Source of the DNA: Branchiostoma floridae
Taxonomy: Eukaryota; Chordata; Leptocardii; Amphioxiformes; Branchiostomatidae
DNA: 64,000 nucleotides
Assembly: GCF_000003815.2 (NCBI RefSeq)
Contig: NC_049994.1
Location: forward strand, 11,815,376 to 11,879,375
Direction of reading: 5' to 3'
Below the pieces are notes generated by a model, which saw only the letters and a list, made by a program, of their open reading frames with translations, made no database searches and had not been told where the DNA came from. The position numbers and the translations under genes are program-made. How positions within the stretch are numbered: the first letter of the stretch is position 1; each line of letters starts with the position of its first letter. Below are positions 34,401 to 46,855 of the stretch, one piece after another.

Positions 34401-37400
34401 TAGATCATATGTAAAGTTATACTTGATATTTTTTTTGAAAAAAATGGTGGACATTCCTCAAAACACCGTAATGCAGCAACGCGTAGAGTCCACATCAATT
34501 CGTCTCTAATGATTCCTGACCACCTAGAATGGACACATTTCCGGAAACCATTCCAGGAAACCATTTCCGGAAGCTCGTTTGTAGTAACTCTACAGCCTAT
34601 ATTTCATGGACGGTAAACGTACTGTTCAAGTGCGAGAAGAATCAAGCAGAAGGCAGTAAATGTGCTGTCCACGTCTCTAAGGAAACTTCTTAACAGCAGT
34701 CTTATAGCTACGCCTCAACCACCTATAAAAACAAGACCGTCAAACTAAATTGCTGCCGATAGCATCTGACCTGGAAGTCGAAATTGCATCGGCAGCAAGT
34801 ACGACTTTACTGCAGGCGATGCTTAGTATTCAATATATATATAGAATCTATTGATGTTGAATTAATTGTGGAAATTTTCACGAAACATGCTGTGTTCTAA
34901 TATATTTTCTCAATATCAAACACTAATTTGACATCATTTACAATATATACATTTATGGTGAATTGATATGGTTTTTGAAATAGTTTCTGAAACAACAACT
35001 TTCCAATTGCTCATTGCCTTGCCTAGTAAATAAAAAATTCAAATTATCAGTAGACGTTTTCATTGATAATCAGTAGACCATTTCGTTACACTTCTAGTAC
35101 ATCTTATCTTTTTTCTCACATTCCAAGAACGCGAGGAAAACCTTTAATATTCTTGTGATGAAATCCGACTCCAAGGTTAATTAGAACCATCATCGTAGCC
35201 ATGTACGGTCGATAGAAACCGAACTACCGCGACATTTCTACGTATGATTCTTACCAATAAACTTTCTTGTAAGTGAGTCGGTACGCGTGGGAATATTGGA
35301 CCTTTATTGAGATTGCTCGACAGAAGAACATCCGATGAAATCTTCACTCCACAGAATCTTGACATTTTTATTACTCCTGGAATATCTCCACTAGGACATA
35401 TGGGGTCGTAACGCCAAAGTTGCTTGTTGAATGACATGTCCTTTTATTGTGGTGTGCCACAGTTTATCTCCCATAACGTATTACTTCTGTCAGAACAGAT
35501 AACATAATGAATTCTTCATCCTTGACATATAGCAATTACTGGCAACAGAAAAGGTTGAATAATATATTTTGCACTGCATAGCGTATTGAGGATATTTGGC
35601 CGTATTTTGCATTGGTATTACATAGGCGGAATAGCGTTGATAGGTTCTTAGATGGACTTGAAACGAAAGACTGCCAAATCGCTAAGTGAATGTATTGTCT
35701 GTATAGCATACGTATGGCAAGGAAAATTTCCTGGTCTGTAAGATGTGACATCAGTAGGTAGGACAGAGATCTGATTTAATCACTTATGGTTGACAACATT
35801 TAAGGTTACTCTTACATTTGCACAATGGCACAGCACCTAGTTGAAAGGCCGATAGAATTAGTGATGAACTTCCCTTTACAGCAAAAAGAAATTTTCCGAA
35901 AATTTTGCATTATGATCCAAAATTGCATTTTAGATGTTGTTTGGAACCATCTCTTTAACCCATATGTTTCTGAATGTTCTCATATCTCAATAATGAAAAA
36001 AAAGAGAGAAATAAACTGCCTTCTTCATAATGAAAATACCAAATGTGCTTCTAGGCCAAATCGTTATTTAGCTTAAAGGATTAGAAAAATACGTTTTGAA
36101 GTGTGACCAGATTTGCCTTAATCGCAATCATCCAAAGGCTGCAAATTAACCAACATGTTCACACACCCCATGGGATGGCATCCAGCAAAATCTATTGAGC
36201 CATGTTGGCTAATACCAACACATTATATTGTAGAATAGTTAAGCACCAGAAGTTCTCTGGCCTCGTAAACCTTCCTAAAGGTCGGGAAATGACGGAAGTA
36301 CAACCTACAGATGCCCTTATTGGCGGACGTGCTCAGCTGGAAGTGACTTTGCCGGGTTTCATAAGGCCACAGCAGGTAAAGTTTATGGATGACATCCGCA
36401 CGATGGCAGAAAAAAAAACTTTTTTCGTCTTCAGGGATGATTGGATAAACCAAAATGGGTACATAGGTTTTGTTGAAAGCTAATACATTATGTAGAAGTG
36501 AGTGGTATTCTTGACTGTAGTTGCAGAGTTGAAACTTGCTGGATAGCTGTAAGAGTGGTACCATATGGAAGACATGAGTGTAGTTGCCAACATTGTCAAT
36601 GATACCAGTCTATCACACTTGTGTCACCTTTACTACACTAGTGCACTTCTTGAACACAGAAATGAGTGCCTTGCTGGCTGTGATGCTGTATTTGGTCACT
36701 TCAATTCTTGTTACGGCGTTTATGGTGTCTATTTTGAAAACTTTCCATCTTGTTTTTTTTTACCCATCTTCTTTTTTTCGCCCTATCTAATTATTTTGTC
36801 AGTCTGCCGGCGATGTTATCTATAAGCTTTACTTGCTGTGGCCTAACGGCATCTCGTGTTTTTCACTAACACACGTTCCCAGAGATCCGGCTGAACGACC
36901 CAGAGAACTTAATTTAACGCCATGCTTGCAGATGGTGCCGTGTTGTGGGAGGGAACCATTTGTTCCGGCACAGCAACTAACATTCCAGCACCAAGGTTAT
37001 GTCAGCTAATTAGGACGGTACCATTTTACATAGAGGGGCGCGATGGCTATTTTCTCCCAAATAACATCAAACGCATTCAATCTTCTAGCACTTATGTTTG
37101 CTACCCAGTAGGCTTGGCATACATCGGCCAAAATGATCTGTTGTTCCCTTTGGGTACATCGAAAACGATATCCACAAAATTGGATTTGGTAACACATTTG
37201 TCAACGGCCATCAGATAAAGCTAAATTTCACCCTTAAGGGCCATTACACAGGTGACATCTGACCTGGATTATCGCTTCGATATGTCCCTTAATGTAGAGC
37301 TAAATGACACTTGTAACTGGCTTTATTTAGCTAGGTCTGTTTTGCTGCAATATATAAACACTCAGTAATCAAACATGTGTGTATGATGCTCTACCATTGT

Positions 37401-39360
37401 TGCTATCCTTAGACCATACTAAATTTAGTAACATTGAAAGTGAAACATTGACATCTAAAACCACAACAGGTATTGACATATATCTACCTCATGCGTAACG
37501 ATAGTAGGGCTGGCCTTTACATTATTAGACGTTCCTTCTATTTTACCATCTTGCAGAATCGCCCTCATGCATTAAAATCGTCATTAATGCCAATGAAACT
37601 AAATGCCACCGAAAAGGCGGTGTTATAACCTCCATAACACTCCTTTTGATAGGATGTTAGTATGACGTCTCCAACATTCTTAACTACATAAGTAACCTTT
37701 TGGATTTACATTTGGATTCTGGCCCATCACCAGATTGATCTAATAATGTTTTGTTAACTTTGAATAATAATATTTATTCTCAAAAGGATATTAAAGTCTC
37801 CGCAGAGTTTCTCCCATGTAGTTCTTCCAGTATTGTAATAACGACCCTAGTGTACTTTTCTCTGTACTCACTACTACATGTATATGCCGTAGACTAAAGA
37901 TCCACTACCATAATGGGCATATGCGCATGCTGATGTATAGCGATCACGATCTAGTTTTAGCTCACTGAAGAAAAGCTTGTCTTCCACTGGTCGTGACAGT
38001 GTGTATTTGGATGCTACATACAGCTGCAATCTGCCATAGTTTGATGCCTGATTCATTTAGTTTAGAAACAGTCGTATACGCTTGTGTGTAGATTTCATGT
38101 TCATATTGATAGCAATGTCATGATTAAAAATATATCTAAAACATCACGATTACGTGTCAATGCAAAATTGAAAAGTTGGCTGCTTCAAACGTTGAATTGC
38201 TTTTTTTCCTATCAGACTGAACATGTATGAATATCGCATGTATGAATATCGCTAGCATCTGTGGCCATGTGGTTAGGAAGTGTAATATGAGACAAAATAT
38301 CGGTACTTTCGGTTATCACAGAATTTATTCCTCTATTAAGATAGTGCAGTATCCGTGCCGGTCCATTTGCAGCCTCCATCAGCATCAGTCCTGGTCCGTC
38401 AGGCCCTGACTGTTGACACGTTATTACCAGGGGGCAGCAGCCCGTAAAACTCCAATCTGGCAGTAGGATAGTCTCTTCTGCCATCTCTGAAAGGGCAACC
38501 TTCGTGATTTTGTACACGTAATAAACAAATGACTATAGTTCTCCAGATGCTACTGGACTGTCTACGCCCAGTGCAGAACAATGTGGCGAGAACTGTCTGA
38601 ACTGTCTGTAGCCGCCACGCATCAACTTATGATGCAAGCGAACGATTGATTGATTGATTCATTGCTTGACATAGTTATCTTCACCAAGAAAGTAGCCATT
38701 GGTAGCCTTTGTATGTATGCCTATTTGTATTTGTTTGGGCAACATGTATTTGCCTTATTTCTGGGTTGTTCTGAGGAATAAAAAATGTGGTCTGTTTATT
38801 TCAGATGGTTACATAATTATTCAGTTCTCGTTGTTCAATGTATTTTCCCAGGTCAACATGTAGCTAGTCAACTATGCCAACCAATTACGGACCTCCAGCT
38901 CTGCTGTTTCTCTTACGCATGTATCATGCACCTTCTAATGTCTTCTGAGCAGACGACTTAAGCCCATAGACATCCTCCAGGGCAGGATATCATGTAGTAA
39001 GGATTACCTGTAATCCATGAGTCTTTTTGTAGGGGTTATTGTGATTATCATATCGAACCTTCCTGCCAAAATTGATTCTGATTTACCTGATTTGATTACA
39101 CGTACTAGTTTCCCAATGACACACGATGTTGAAATATATTTATTTGAAAAAAAAAATGTATTTTACTATTGATATAGATATGTAAAAGATATGCAAAAAC
39201 ACACAATGTAGAACATAATATATCTATACTGTATTTCAAACATCTTAAACTTTAAAAGTTGCCATGGTATGTTACATTCAACATGTACAGCAAGTATGTA
39301 TAATTCTTAATCACATCATATACACACTGGGTTACAAAATATATCGTAAGGTGTTTTTTC
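31445..39360. other. Intergenic region between genes A and B, no gene seen
   Basis: About 8 kb without a supported gene. Overlapping opposite-strand ORFs at 36.2-36.8 kb and 38.2-38.6 kb were examined and not accepted. A GC-richer patch at 33140-33360 is unexplained and could be regulatory. The upstream promoter elements of gene A should lie toward 31.4 kb, and the 3' flank of gene B toward 39.4 kb. Confidence 0.45.
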
Positions 39361-39371
39361 ATGTATTAACA

Positions 39372-39377
39372 TTTATT
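39372..39377 (-). terminator. Possible polyadenylation signal of gene B
   Basis: AATAAA on the minus strand, about 700 bp after the gene B stop codon. It is the first exact hexamer I noticed downstream. Weaker variants occur closer, so this is only a candidate. Confidence 0.25.
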
Positions 39378-40082
39378 GCATACTTACAGCTAGGGATACA
39401 GCTTACGCAAATATCTCAATGCAATCTCAATGGCTGGTATATAGTATATACATGGAAGTCACCTATATTATGGACCTAGGGACAATAATATTGGGGGCAA
39501 TGTATTTAATAATAAACTTGAGGACATTGTAGAATTTGAAAGTACAATCAATGGGTTTAGCATGAGCTAGGGTTCTACGTTCCATACTATCGGTCTACAA
39601 CTGATATTATCATATATAGAACGTCTTCTTTTATAATATAAAGATTACCCTTTCCTTATATCACCATGTATTAGAAATCCCTATCGGTCGAAATTGTTAG
39701 TATGACGATACATGTAGCAAACAGTCACGAATTGCTGCTTACGTCCAATTATATATACGAGCAAACTGTGACAAGTATATACTTTTTACTATTCCCACCA
39801 TCCATACAATGATGCCGTCAATCACAGATTGCATGGGTTATTTTCCTCTTAGCAGAGGACATTAGCTGCACAGCGCTTGAGGATTTCCATTGTTAATATT
39901 CCAACATTAAAACATATCCAAGACTGTCGCATCCGTACGCGTCTGGCTATAACGCCATGTTAAAATGGTCAATGTCGTTGCCATTGTCGTCACACTAAAA
40001 CTTCTTGAATGCACGATTTGGCCGAAGCCTTTGATGTCATTGATGGCGTGCCAGGGGCGGACGGAAGCGTCGATGCGGACAG

Positions 40083-40373
40083 TCATAGTTGAGATTGTTT
40101 GCCATAATTCAACCCTTTCCGTTCCATTTGGCGGATCCGTTCAGACACAGACACAGTTTTGTATTCGTCAACGTCATCATCAGCGTCATCCTCCTTCCCG
40201 TGATGCACTTGGCACAGTTTAACCTCGTTCCCATGAAAGCCCCTCGATTTCATCTCCAGAGTGACGTCATCCCGAGTATCACGTGACTGGTACATGGCAG
40301 GATCAGTGGAAGCTGATGCGCGCTCACGTCGTCGGGGTTCCGGTATTTTTTTGGCCGAACACACTTCGTCAAA
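40083..40373 (-). CDS. Gene B last exon: C-terminal tail
   Basis: This exon follows acceptor ACTTTCAG in phase 0 and runs 96 codons to a TGA at 40085..40083 (residues 487-582). It holds a basic stretch with prolines (KKIPEPRRRER), an acidic run (EDDADDDVDEYKTV, Tyr 557) and a charged end. The tyrosine site could be a phosphorylation motif. The basic/proline stretch could be an SH3 ligand, even for the receptor's own SH3, but it does not match a strict class I or II motif. Confidence 0.85.
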   Translation of the reverse strand, partial: FDEVCSAKKIPEPRRRERASASTDPAMYQSRDTRDDVTLEMKSRGFHGNEVKLCQVHHGKEDDADDDVDEYKTVSVSERIRQMERKGLNYGKQSQL

Positions 40374-40389
40374 CTGAAAGTTCAAAGAG

Positions 40390-42220
40390 GTAAGGAATTA
40401 GTAACAAATTCGATGAATATCTCTTCAAAAGATAAAATGATAGATGGTGCTAAAAATGCAATATGCTTCTAAACAGAAAAAATATGTTAGAAAGGTTAAT
40501 TAAGATTAACAGTTAAGTTTGGTCGTTGAACACAGTCGACTTTTTATGTTATGTTTACTAATTAATGTAATTATTAGAAACATTTTTGTTTCTTTATCAT
40601 GAACACGTGTGATAATAATTAAGGCAGTTCAGTCGCCCAGTATTAATGAGGAAAAGCATAGTGCTTCTTAAAAGTCCATCAAATTGCATTAAAATGAAGA
40701 AAGCACGCCCTTGTCACAAGACGAGAGTAATGAATAGGATCAGCGAAAATGCTCACAAAGATGGAAGGAGCATCTCCAAGATAAAGTTGAACCAATCATA
40801 ATATTAGACTACTAAACAGATCATCTCACAAATGAAGATTCCAGCATACTATCTAATCGTAGTTTACAGCTCAATGCTATAGAGCTTACGATAAACGTAA
40901 GAGCTACTGGATCCCATCTAGAGCTCATCAAATACAAATCGTGTAACAGTAGGAAGATAATGCACTGCGGTTACCCTCGTGACTACCACAACGTGCCGTG
41001 TGACGTCTCAGTCTCTTTCTCCTTGTTAAAGTTTAATTTTCTCATTTAGCACAGCCAAAGCCCTCTGTGATTTTATGCGCACAGACGCCTCCTTTCATCA
41101 GAGCTAGCTTCAATCACCGCGCCTTTATGTGAGTGCCTGGTGCGAAGGAAATTAATTCCAATCCTGTGTCCCGACACCCTGGCTCCACACTGGAGGGTAA
41201 TGTGCCGGGAACCTCGTAAAAAAGAACCCTGTCAAATTGTGTCCACTGCGCTCAATATCCGCTTCATCAACATCAGTTCACCAAATGGCTAGAAATGAGG
41301 TCTTTTGTGTGGGTGAATGGGCGAGACTAATAGAACTGTTAAATTGTATCGGTGGGAAAATCCATGGACATTGAGGAAAATGTAACAATATGCCAGATGC
41401 ATGTATATGTAGGTGCGCAGAGGTTGGAGATAGTATTTAATATTTCTACTCATTGCTTTTAAAATCAGCTGAAAAGGGAAACTAGAATAAACAAACTGAA
41501 AAGACAGAACATAATGAATAGTCTACTGTTCATTTTACAATTAATTTTGGTTGGATTATCATTACAACATTGAGTCATAATAAAATAACAGTCCTGAATC
41601 AATGTATAAATTGCAGGAATACAATTGACTAAAACTAAAGGCTAAACGTTATTCATCTTTGTTTAGATAAATAATCTAGAATTTCCATTGTATGAAGGAA
41701 ATTGTGCTTAATTGTGGTCTATACCTAGCCATTATCAACTTAACGTTAACGAAGACATAGCCCTTTTAGCTTCAAAGTTCATTAGTTTTGGTAGAATTGA
41801 TCATGAATAAGATTATTTGAACTACAATAAGTTCGGAATTTTCTGGTGTCACTTGCAGTTTACAGATTTTTCTCAATACTTTTTATGACAGGGAACCCAT
41901 ATAACAGTATATTATTTGCGTATGGTAATTAACCTTTTTGAAACATAAATTGTACTTATATTAATTATAAAGAATATAAAATATCACAGTTTTCATCTAT
42001 ATGTCTCTATTTCTATACTTGTTTAAAGTACACTCTCCTATATGCGTGGTGCTTTTAGACAGACTTGCACGTTTTTCAGCTACGTCTCTGGGCTACAAGA
42101 CCTGAATAATATGTAGCCATCCCAGATGATACATTTGCTGGTCGTTTTCAATTTGCACAGGTTATGTGATGGTGTTGTTTTAATCTGGAAGCTGTCTGTA
42201 ATGTACGCTAGGGAAATCAC
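40390..42220. other. Gene B intron
   Basis: Mostly AT-rich. A GC-richer block at about 41000-41340 is not an obvious repeat or exon and may be a regulatory or conserved noncoding element. Confidence 0.4.
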
Positions 42221-42224
42221 CTAC

Positions 42225-42283
42225 CTGTGCTAACGTCTGCTGCACGTTACGTTCTAGTTCTTCTCTGTCACTTCTTCTTGCAA
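42225..42283 (-). CDS. Gene B exon: short charged linker after SH3
   Basis: A 59-nt exon with acceptor TTTTTCAG and donor GTAGGT. It enters in phase 1 and leaves in phase 0. It encodes residues 468-486, ARRSDREELERNVQQTLAQ, predicted helical. Its size would hide it from any ORF scan, but the phase bridges the SH3 and last exons exactly. Confidence 0.78.
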
Positions 42284-42786
42284 CTGAAAAATGTGAATAG
42301 AATGCCATGTAGCGTGGTAGAAACCTTGAACGCAATGTAATGTTTTACCAAATATCACCCTCTTTCTTACTTTCTTTCGTTCTTAATTTGAATTACAACA
42401 ATTCAATAAATATCTCCGAACACTAGTTAACTAAGAATAAAAATACCTTGTTTTGCTGTAACGCTATAATAACTGCCAGATGATTCCGTTTCTGGGCTAG
42501 TATTCATTATTTATACTAAGGGTAACTATGAATAACAATTGTTCGAAAGTAAATGAATAATATGTCGTTAATTTCATCTCCTTGAGACCTCTTAGATCAT
42601 CTAGAATTTTATTAGATTATAGGAAGGGATCAATTAGAAATTATGACACCGTATGACCTTAACTACCTTGAGTTTTCAATTAGGAATCACGAGGACGTAA
42701 TATCATTATTAGCAAGCTAACAAGTTGTCGGTTACTCTAACAAGCGACCGTTTGTCCTTGCCCTGTACCCTTTATCAGTAACGTAC

Positions 42787-42990
42787 CATGATGTGGTCTG
42801 TGTACAGGAGGTGTTGACACGAGTTCCACATAGTTGGACGGGAAAAGTCCGACCTTCCCTTTGAGATATCCAAACCACCAACCGCCATTTTCACCTTTGA
42901 TGACCTCTATGACGTCATTGGCCTCCAGTTTAAGCTCGTCGCTGTCTTGGGGCGCGTAATTGTAGAGAACCCTGGCGAATTTCTTGTTAC
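42787..42990 (-). CDS. Gene B exon: SH3 domain
   Basis: This 204-nt, phase 1-1 exon has acceptor ATGTTAG and donor GTACGT. It encodes residues 400-466. All SH3 landmarks are present: the VLYNYAP (ALYDY) motif at 406-412, acidic RT-loop residues DSDEL, the WW pair at 436-437, G-LFPSNYV at 446-453 with Pro 449 and Tyr 452 of the ligand groove. The sequence most resembles CD2AP/CIN85-type SH3 domains, which bind proline/arginine peptides. A short proline-containing tail (STPPVHRP) follows. A symmetric phase-1 exon is what domain shuffling would bring in, so the SH3 could be an acquired module. Confidence 0.95.
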
Positions 42991-43251
42991 CTAACATAAA
43001 GGGAGGCAACATGCAGAGGTAAAAAAAATCTTTTGTTCAGACGCCCCCCCTACTGTGATGGTAAAGTTTGACATTAAAAAAAAAAACAAATAAGCGAGCG
43101 ATTGACTTCGTCACTGCATAGGTGATTGTGGATGATAACACCATTCGCAAAATTGGAAAATAACGTATTTATTTGAAATGAACAACGAGACTACCATCTG
43201 GTTTATGCTATGTACCTCAACCGTACTTCTTCTAAAGTCAATTAAACTTAC

Positions 43252-43314
43252 CTCGTTCCCCTGCTTTCCGTTTGAGCCTGTCTATTGTAGAGTAATCAAC
43301 CTCTTGGCAAACAC
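43252..43314 (-). CDS. Gene B exon: ITIM-like tyrosine motif
   Basis: A 63-nt, phase 1-1 exon with acceptor CTCTCCAG and a consensus GTAAGT donor. It encodes residues 379-398. It contains VDYSTI (Tyr 385), which fits the ITIM consensus [I/V/L/S]-x-Y-x-x-[I/V/L], followed by a basic DRLKRKAGER. If phosphorylated, ITIMs recruit SH2-domain phosphatases. Function here is inference. Being symmetric, the exon could be skipped without changing frame. Confidence 0.8.
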
Positions 43315-43567
43315 CTGGAGAGTGGCGATATGGATTATGAGTAAATACTTGTCTTTATTCTGCTACCTTTAATGTCACGTCCATACACAAATACGTCGAG
43401 ATTGAGCATTTCAAAAGCGCCATCAAACAACAATATGTGGAACTACAGCATTCAGTAGTAACTGATGAGGTTGCCACATATGAAAATTGATTTCTAATTA
43501 AGTTCGTCCTGAAATAGTAAAAGATATGAAATGACTTCAATGAAAGAATTGCAAATTTGGTTTTTAC

Positions 43568-43692
43568 CTTTCTCCATATCTCCCCTTCGTGGACTTCTCC
43601 CTGATTCCTGTTCATCATCATCACGCAGCATCCGGGAACCCATGCCATAGTAGAAGGCGTACTTTTCACGTTCTTGTCTTGTCCTTTTCCTT
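43568..43692 (-). CDS. Gene B exon: membrane-proximal cytoplasmic segment
   Basis: A 125-nt exon that enters in phase 2 and leaves in phase 1, with donor GTAAAA. It encodes residues 337-377, starting RKRTRQEREKYAFYYGMGSR, the expected positively charged stop-transfer region, then an acidic/Ser-Arg segment. The acceptor has a tandem AG (AAGAAG), so a one-codon alternative start is possible. Confidence 0.78.
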
Positions 43693-44143
43693 CTTTCAGA
43701 AAGTAAAAAACTTGCAATTTAAATACCGTTACACGAATTCAATGTAGATACACGATTGAAAGTGAAAACTCTAGGTCTAGTACTATCCCACAATAGCCAC
43801 AAAAACTAATGGGTGGTTGTCATTGATACTGTTATAATGTAATAAGATTGCTAAAGACAGTGACACCTTGCGATCAGAGTTGGTGCTGCAGAAAAATTAT
43901 CAAGCGTTACTTTACATGCATGGTAACAAGCAAATGTAGAACTTGAACTAGCAGCAATCACTCGTACTTCGGAGAACGTTAGTATGGTCGAAAATAGCGG
44001 AATATACGGACTAATAGCATTATCTGCTTTTACATCACTAATAAAACCTCTGAACAAAACTAGGTCTAAAGTATATGTTAAATGGGTTGGGTGTTTAATT
44101 CTAATTAATTCAGATTACAAAAATTACAAGAAATTTGACGAAC

Positions 44144-44246
44144 CTAATGAAAATGACGGCGATGACCACGCACGTGACAAACCAGATAGTCCCCACGCTT
44201 GCTCCCGCGATCACGGCTATCCGGCTCAGTCTGTCTTCACTCGAAT
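44144..44246 (-). CDS. Gene B exon: transmembrane helix
   Basis: A 103-nt exon with acceptor TTTACAG. It enters in phase 1 and leaves in phase 2. It encodes residues 303-335: a short extracellular stalk (SSEDRLSR), then about 25 hydrophobic residues rich in Ile, Val and Ala with small residues (GASVG). The donor (GTTCGT) is weak but keeps the frame into the basic stop-transfer exon. Confidence 0.8.
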
Positions 44247-44884
44247 CTGTAAATGAGAATTTCAACAAATTATTACAAAGTTTCCGCACATTTTAAGTTG
44301 GTAATCTAGTGAAAAGTAGTTATTGAACATGCCATAAACCGGGCTATTGCCTTGATACATGTATACAGGAGATTTAAACAATGGAAAGAAAACACAATGG
44401 CTAGCTGCAGCATATCGACAAGATGCCACAATATAGATCTGTTAAAGGAGCAACAGAGCAATTTCGTCAACATCTTCCCAACAGTAAGGACCACAAAATT
44501 ACTTTATTCTAGACTAGTTCAAATTTTCTCCTTGTTTGTATGTAGCAGCCTTGTAAAACATGCTTCGCCTTTACCAAAGTCAGGTAAACGAACATGCCAA
44601 AACTCAATTCTCTGAATTAGGAAAAAGAGATGCTGCTACAGTGAGCGTAGTTGGCTAAAAGTGGTCAGTAACGCTGTACTGAGCAAACTCATTATAAAAC
44701 TGGAGTTCCACGAACACATACCTTTGCCAAATAAACCAGGTTTGTTATGTAGAATGATGTCTGTAGACATATATGTGTTACTCATTACATTTTATTTTAT
44801 ATGCCTGGAGTTGGTTCATAACATTTCGCCATTGCTTATACAAATTCGATCCCTATTTACATACTAATATCAAATTGTATCAAG

Positions 44885-46032
44885 CATCACTCAAAAATCA
44901 TGATGATCCTTTCATCCCTTCTTGACTTATTCTCTTTCAAAGTAGGAAACTAAACCGGCTCCTGCTGTTCAAGAAAAGATGTTTAGCGGAACCAAACATG
45001 TCTCTTTCTTCCTCAGTTACATATGTGACAAGTTTGAAAGTCCTATTACGAAATGTAGTGGATTTATGAACTTTCCTCATTAATTATGCAAATTAGCTGT
45101 TAATTTGCATAACTAGTATCTCATTATGTAATTTTTTACTTAGGCTATCTACATACCAAAAATCATGACGCTCCGTCAACACGTTCATATTTTCCATTAA
45201 TTATGCAAATGAGATCATCATCTGCATAATTAATATGTATTGATATTTCTTTCTTTCTCAGCTACAAATGTGACAAGTTTGAAAGTCCTATAAAGGAATG
45301 TAGTGGATTTACACACTTTCCTCATTAATTATGCAAATTAGCTGTCGATTTGCATAATTAGAATTCCATCATGTAAGTCTTCCCTTTGACTATCTACATA
45401 CCAAAAATCATGACGATCCGTCAACACGTTTATATTTTCTCATTAATTATGTAAATGAGGCAGTCATTTGCATAATTAATATGCATTCATATTTCTCTCT
45501 TTCTCATCTATATATGTGACAAGTTTGAAAGTCCTATCATGAAATGCAGTGGATTTATAAACTTTCCTCATTAATTATGCAAATTAGTTGCTGATTTGCA
45601 TAATTATTATTTCATTATGTACATTGTTACTTGGGCTATCTACATACCAAAAATCATGACGATCCATCTACACGTTCTCGAGTTATTCTCGTCCAAAGTT
45701 TGAAAGGAAATCGGCGACTGCAGTTCCAAAAAAGCCGCTAGGGGGTCCAAACTTACAGCATTTACTCTCTGCCCCAAGGACTGTCTACCACTCAAAAATC
45801 ATAACCACAGCATGTCCAGAACACAAGATATCAAAAATTGAGGTTCTGCTGCAGTACCTTAGCAAGCCGCTAGGGGGCCATTATCGAACTTGACCTTTGT
45901 TTTCCCGACCCCTACCCACCTACCAAATATTATTGGGATCTATCCAAGGCTTCTTGAGTTATACTGTTAACACACACACAGACAGACAGACCCACAAGCC
46001 CAAAACATAACCTTAGCCATTCTGGCAAAGGT
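44885..46032 (+). repeat. Composite dispersed repeat with 3-copy octamer-rich tandem block
   Basis: An inner block has three units starting near 45025, 45270 and 45516 (245-246 bp each, GTGACAAGTTTGAAAGTCCT). Each contains ATTAATTATGCAAATTAG-like text, so ATGCAAAT in either orientation occurs about eight times. The outer part (45700..46030) is shared with 7715..7995, and the start (44885..) resembles the text at 45640. The whole looks like one transposable-element family with internal expansion. It ends about 55 bp from the gene B Ig3 exon. Confidence 0.75.
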
Positions 46033-46087
46033 AATCACACGTAGTAGCTTAAGCAATTTGACGCTTCCTCATCATCTTGTTTCTTAC

Positions 46088-46360
46088 CTTTAACTGTTAT
46101 CCTGGTTGACTTCGACTGCGCTACTCCCAGACCGTTGGTGACCGTACATGTGTATTCTCCACTATCGTTCTTCTGTAAGTTAGACAGTGATAAGACATTG
46201 GCGCCGTTCTCTCGCAGCTGAATGCCGGGAAGTGATGTCGTCCCTGCCCTAGACCACGTCACTTCCGGCTCAGGGTTTCCTTCGGCGAAACACTTGACCT
46301 TGATAGAACCACTGAAGTCCACGGTGGCAGATTTAGATATGTTCTGAATGGTTGCTGGAT
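46088..46360 (-). CDS. Gene B exon: Ig domain 3 (I-set-like)
   Basis: A 273-nt, phase 1-1 exon with acceptor CACACAG and donor GTAAGA. It encodes residues 212-301, with Cys 234 (VKCFAEGNPEPEVTW), Trp 246, NDSGEYTC (Cys 282) and NGLGVA. It is a classic I-set/C2 domain. The junction with Ig2 creates a Tyr-Pro linker. An NIS site could be N-glycosylated. Unlike gene A, this domain has no internal intron. Confidence 0.92.
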
Positions 46361-46567
46361 CTGTGTGAACGAAGAAAATGCAAAAAGAATTTGCCGTGAT
46401 TAAGGTGTAAAATGACTACCATAATGCTAAAAAGGTAACATTTGGTTACACTCTAAAGAATCATACTATTTCTAGTCTGAAGGATGTAGGTAACGCAAAA
46501 CGTCGATTTATAGTTTACGGTTGGTACAATCTGTGGAAGTATGACCATAGAAGACATGTTTACTTAC

Positions 46568-46855
46568 AAAGGATTTGTAGCCTCAGTCCAGCTCTCACTG
46601 TGTCGGTCACGTGCTCTACCACGCATGCGTATGTCCCTGCATCCATTTTGGTGACGTCATGTATGTTGAGTGTAGGTAACATGGCGCTGCCACCGCCATA
46701 CTTCTTACTGGGTGATGTCAGAGAGACGCCATTCCGTTCCCAGCGTAGGGAAGTGATGTTAGGCTTGGCGTTGACAACTGTGCAGGTTAGACTGACTGAC
46801 GTGTCCCAGCGGACGATGTATGGGTCTTCGGGCCCGACCAAAACCGTCGGACGTA
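46568..46855 (-). CDS. Gene B exon: Ig domain 2
   Basis: A 288-nt, phase 1-1 exon with acceptor CTCCTCAG and a consensus GTAAGT donor. It encodes residues 116-210: RPTVLVGPEDPYIV, Cys 139, NAKPNIT (glycosylation site), Trp 153, MDAGTYAC (Cys 192) and LQIL. It is the direct paralog of the gene A exon at 1912..2205. Confidence 0.92.

Noticed and set aside
36202-36564. Opposite-strand ORFs of 93 and 113 codons
   Set aside because: Both strands are open over the same stretch. The minus frame faintly recalls ligand-binding domains (LSTSANKG, HFPTFRKV) but there is no splice context. It could be part of a repeat.
38428-38486. 59-nt exon-like interval with TTTCAG and GTAATA borders on the minus strand
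   Set aside because: All three frames are open, so phase gives no support. The pyrimidine tract is weak and no domain is recognisable.
40083-40385. Plus-strand ORFs 39965..40222 and 40089..40286
   Set aside because: These are antisense shadows of the gene B C-terminal exon, which is supported by splice sites, phase and stop.
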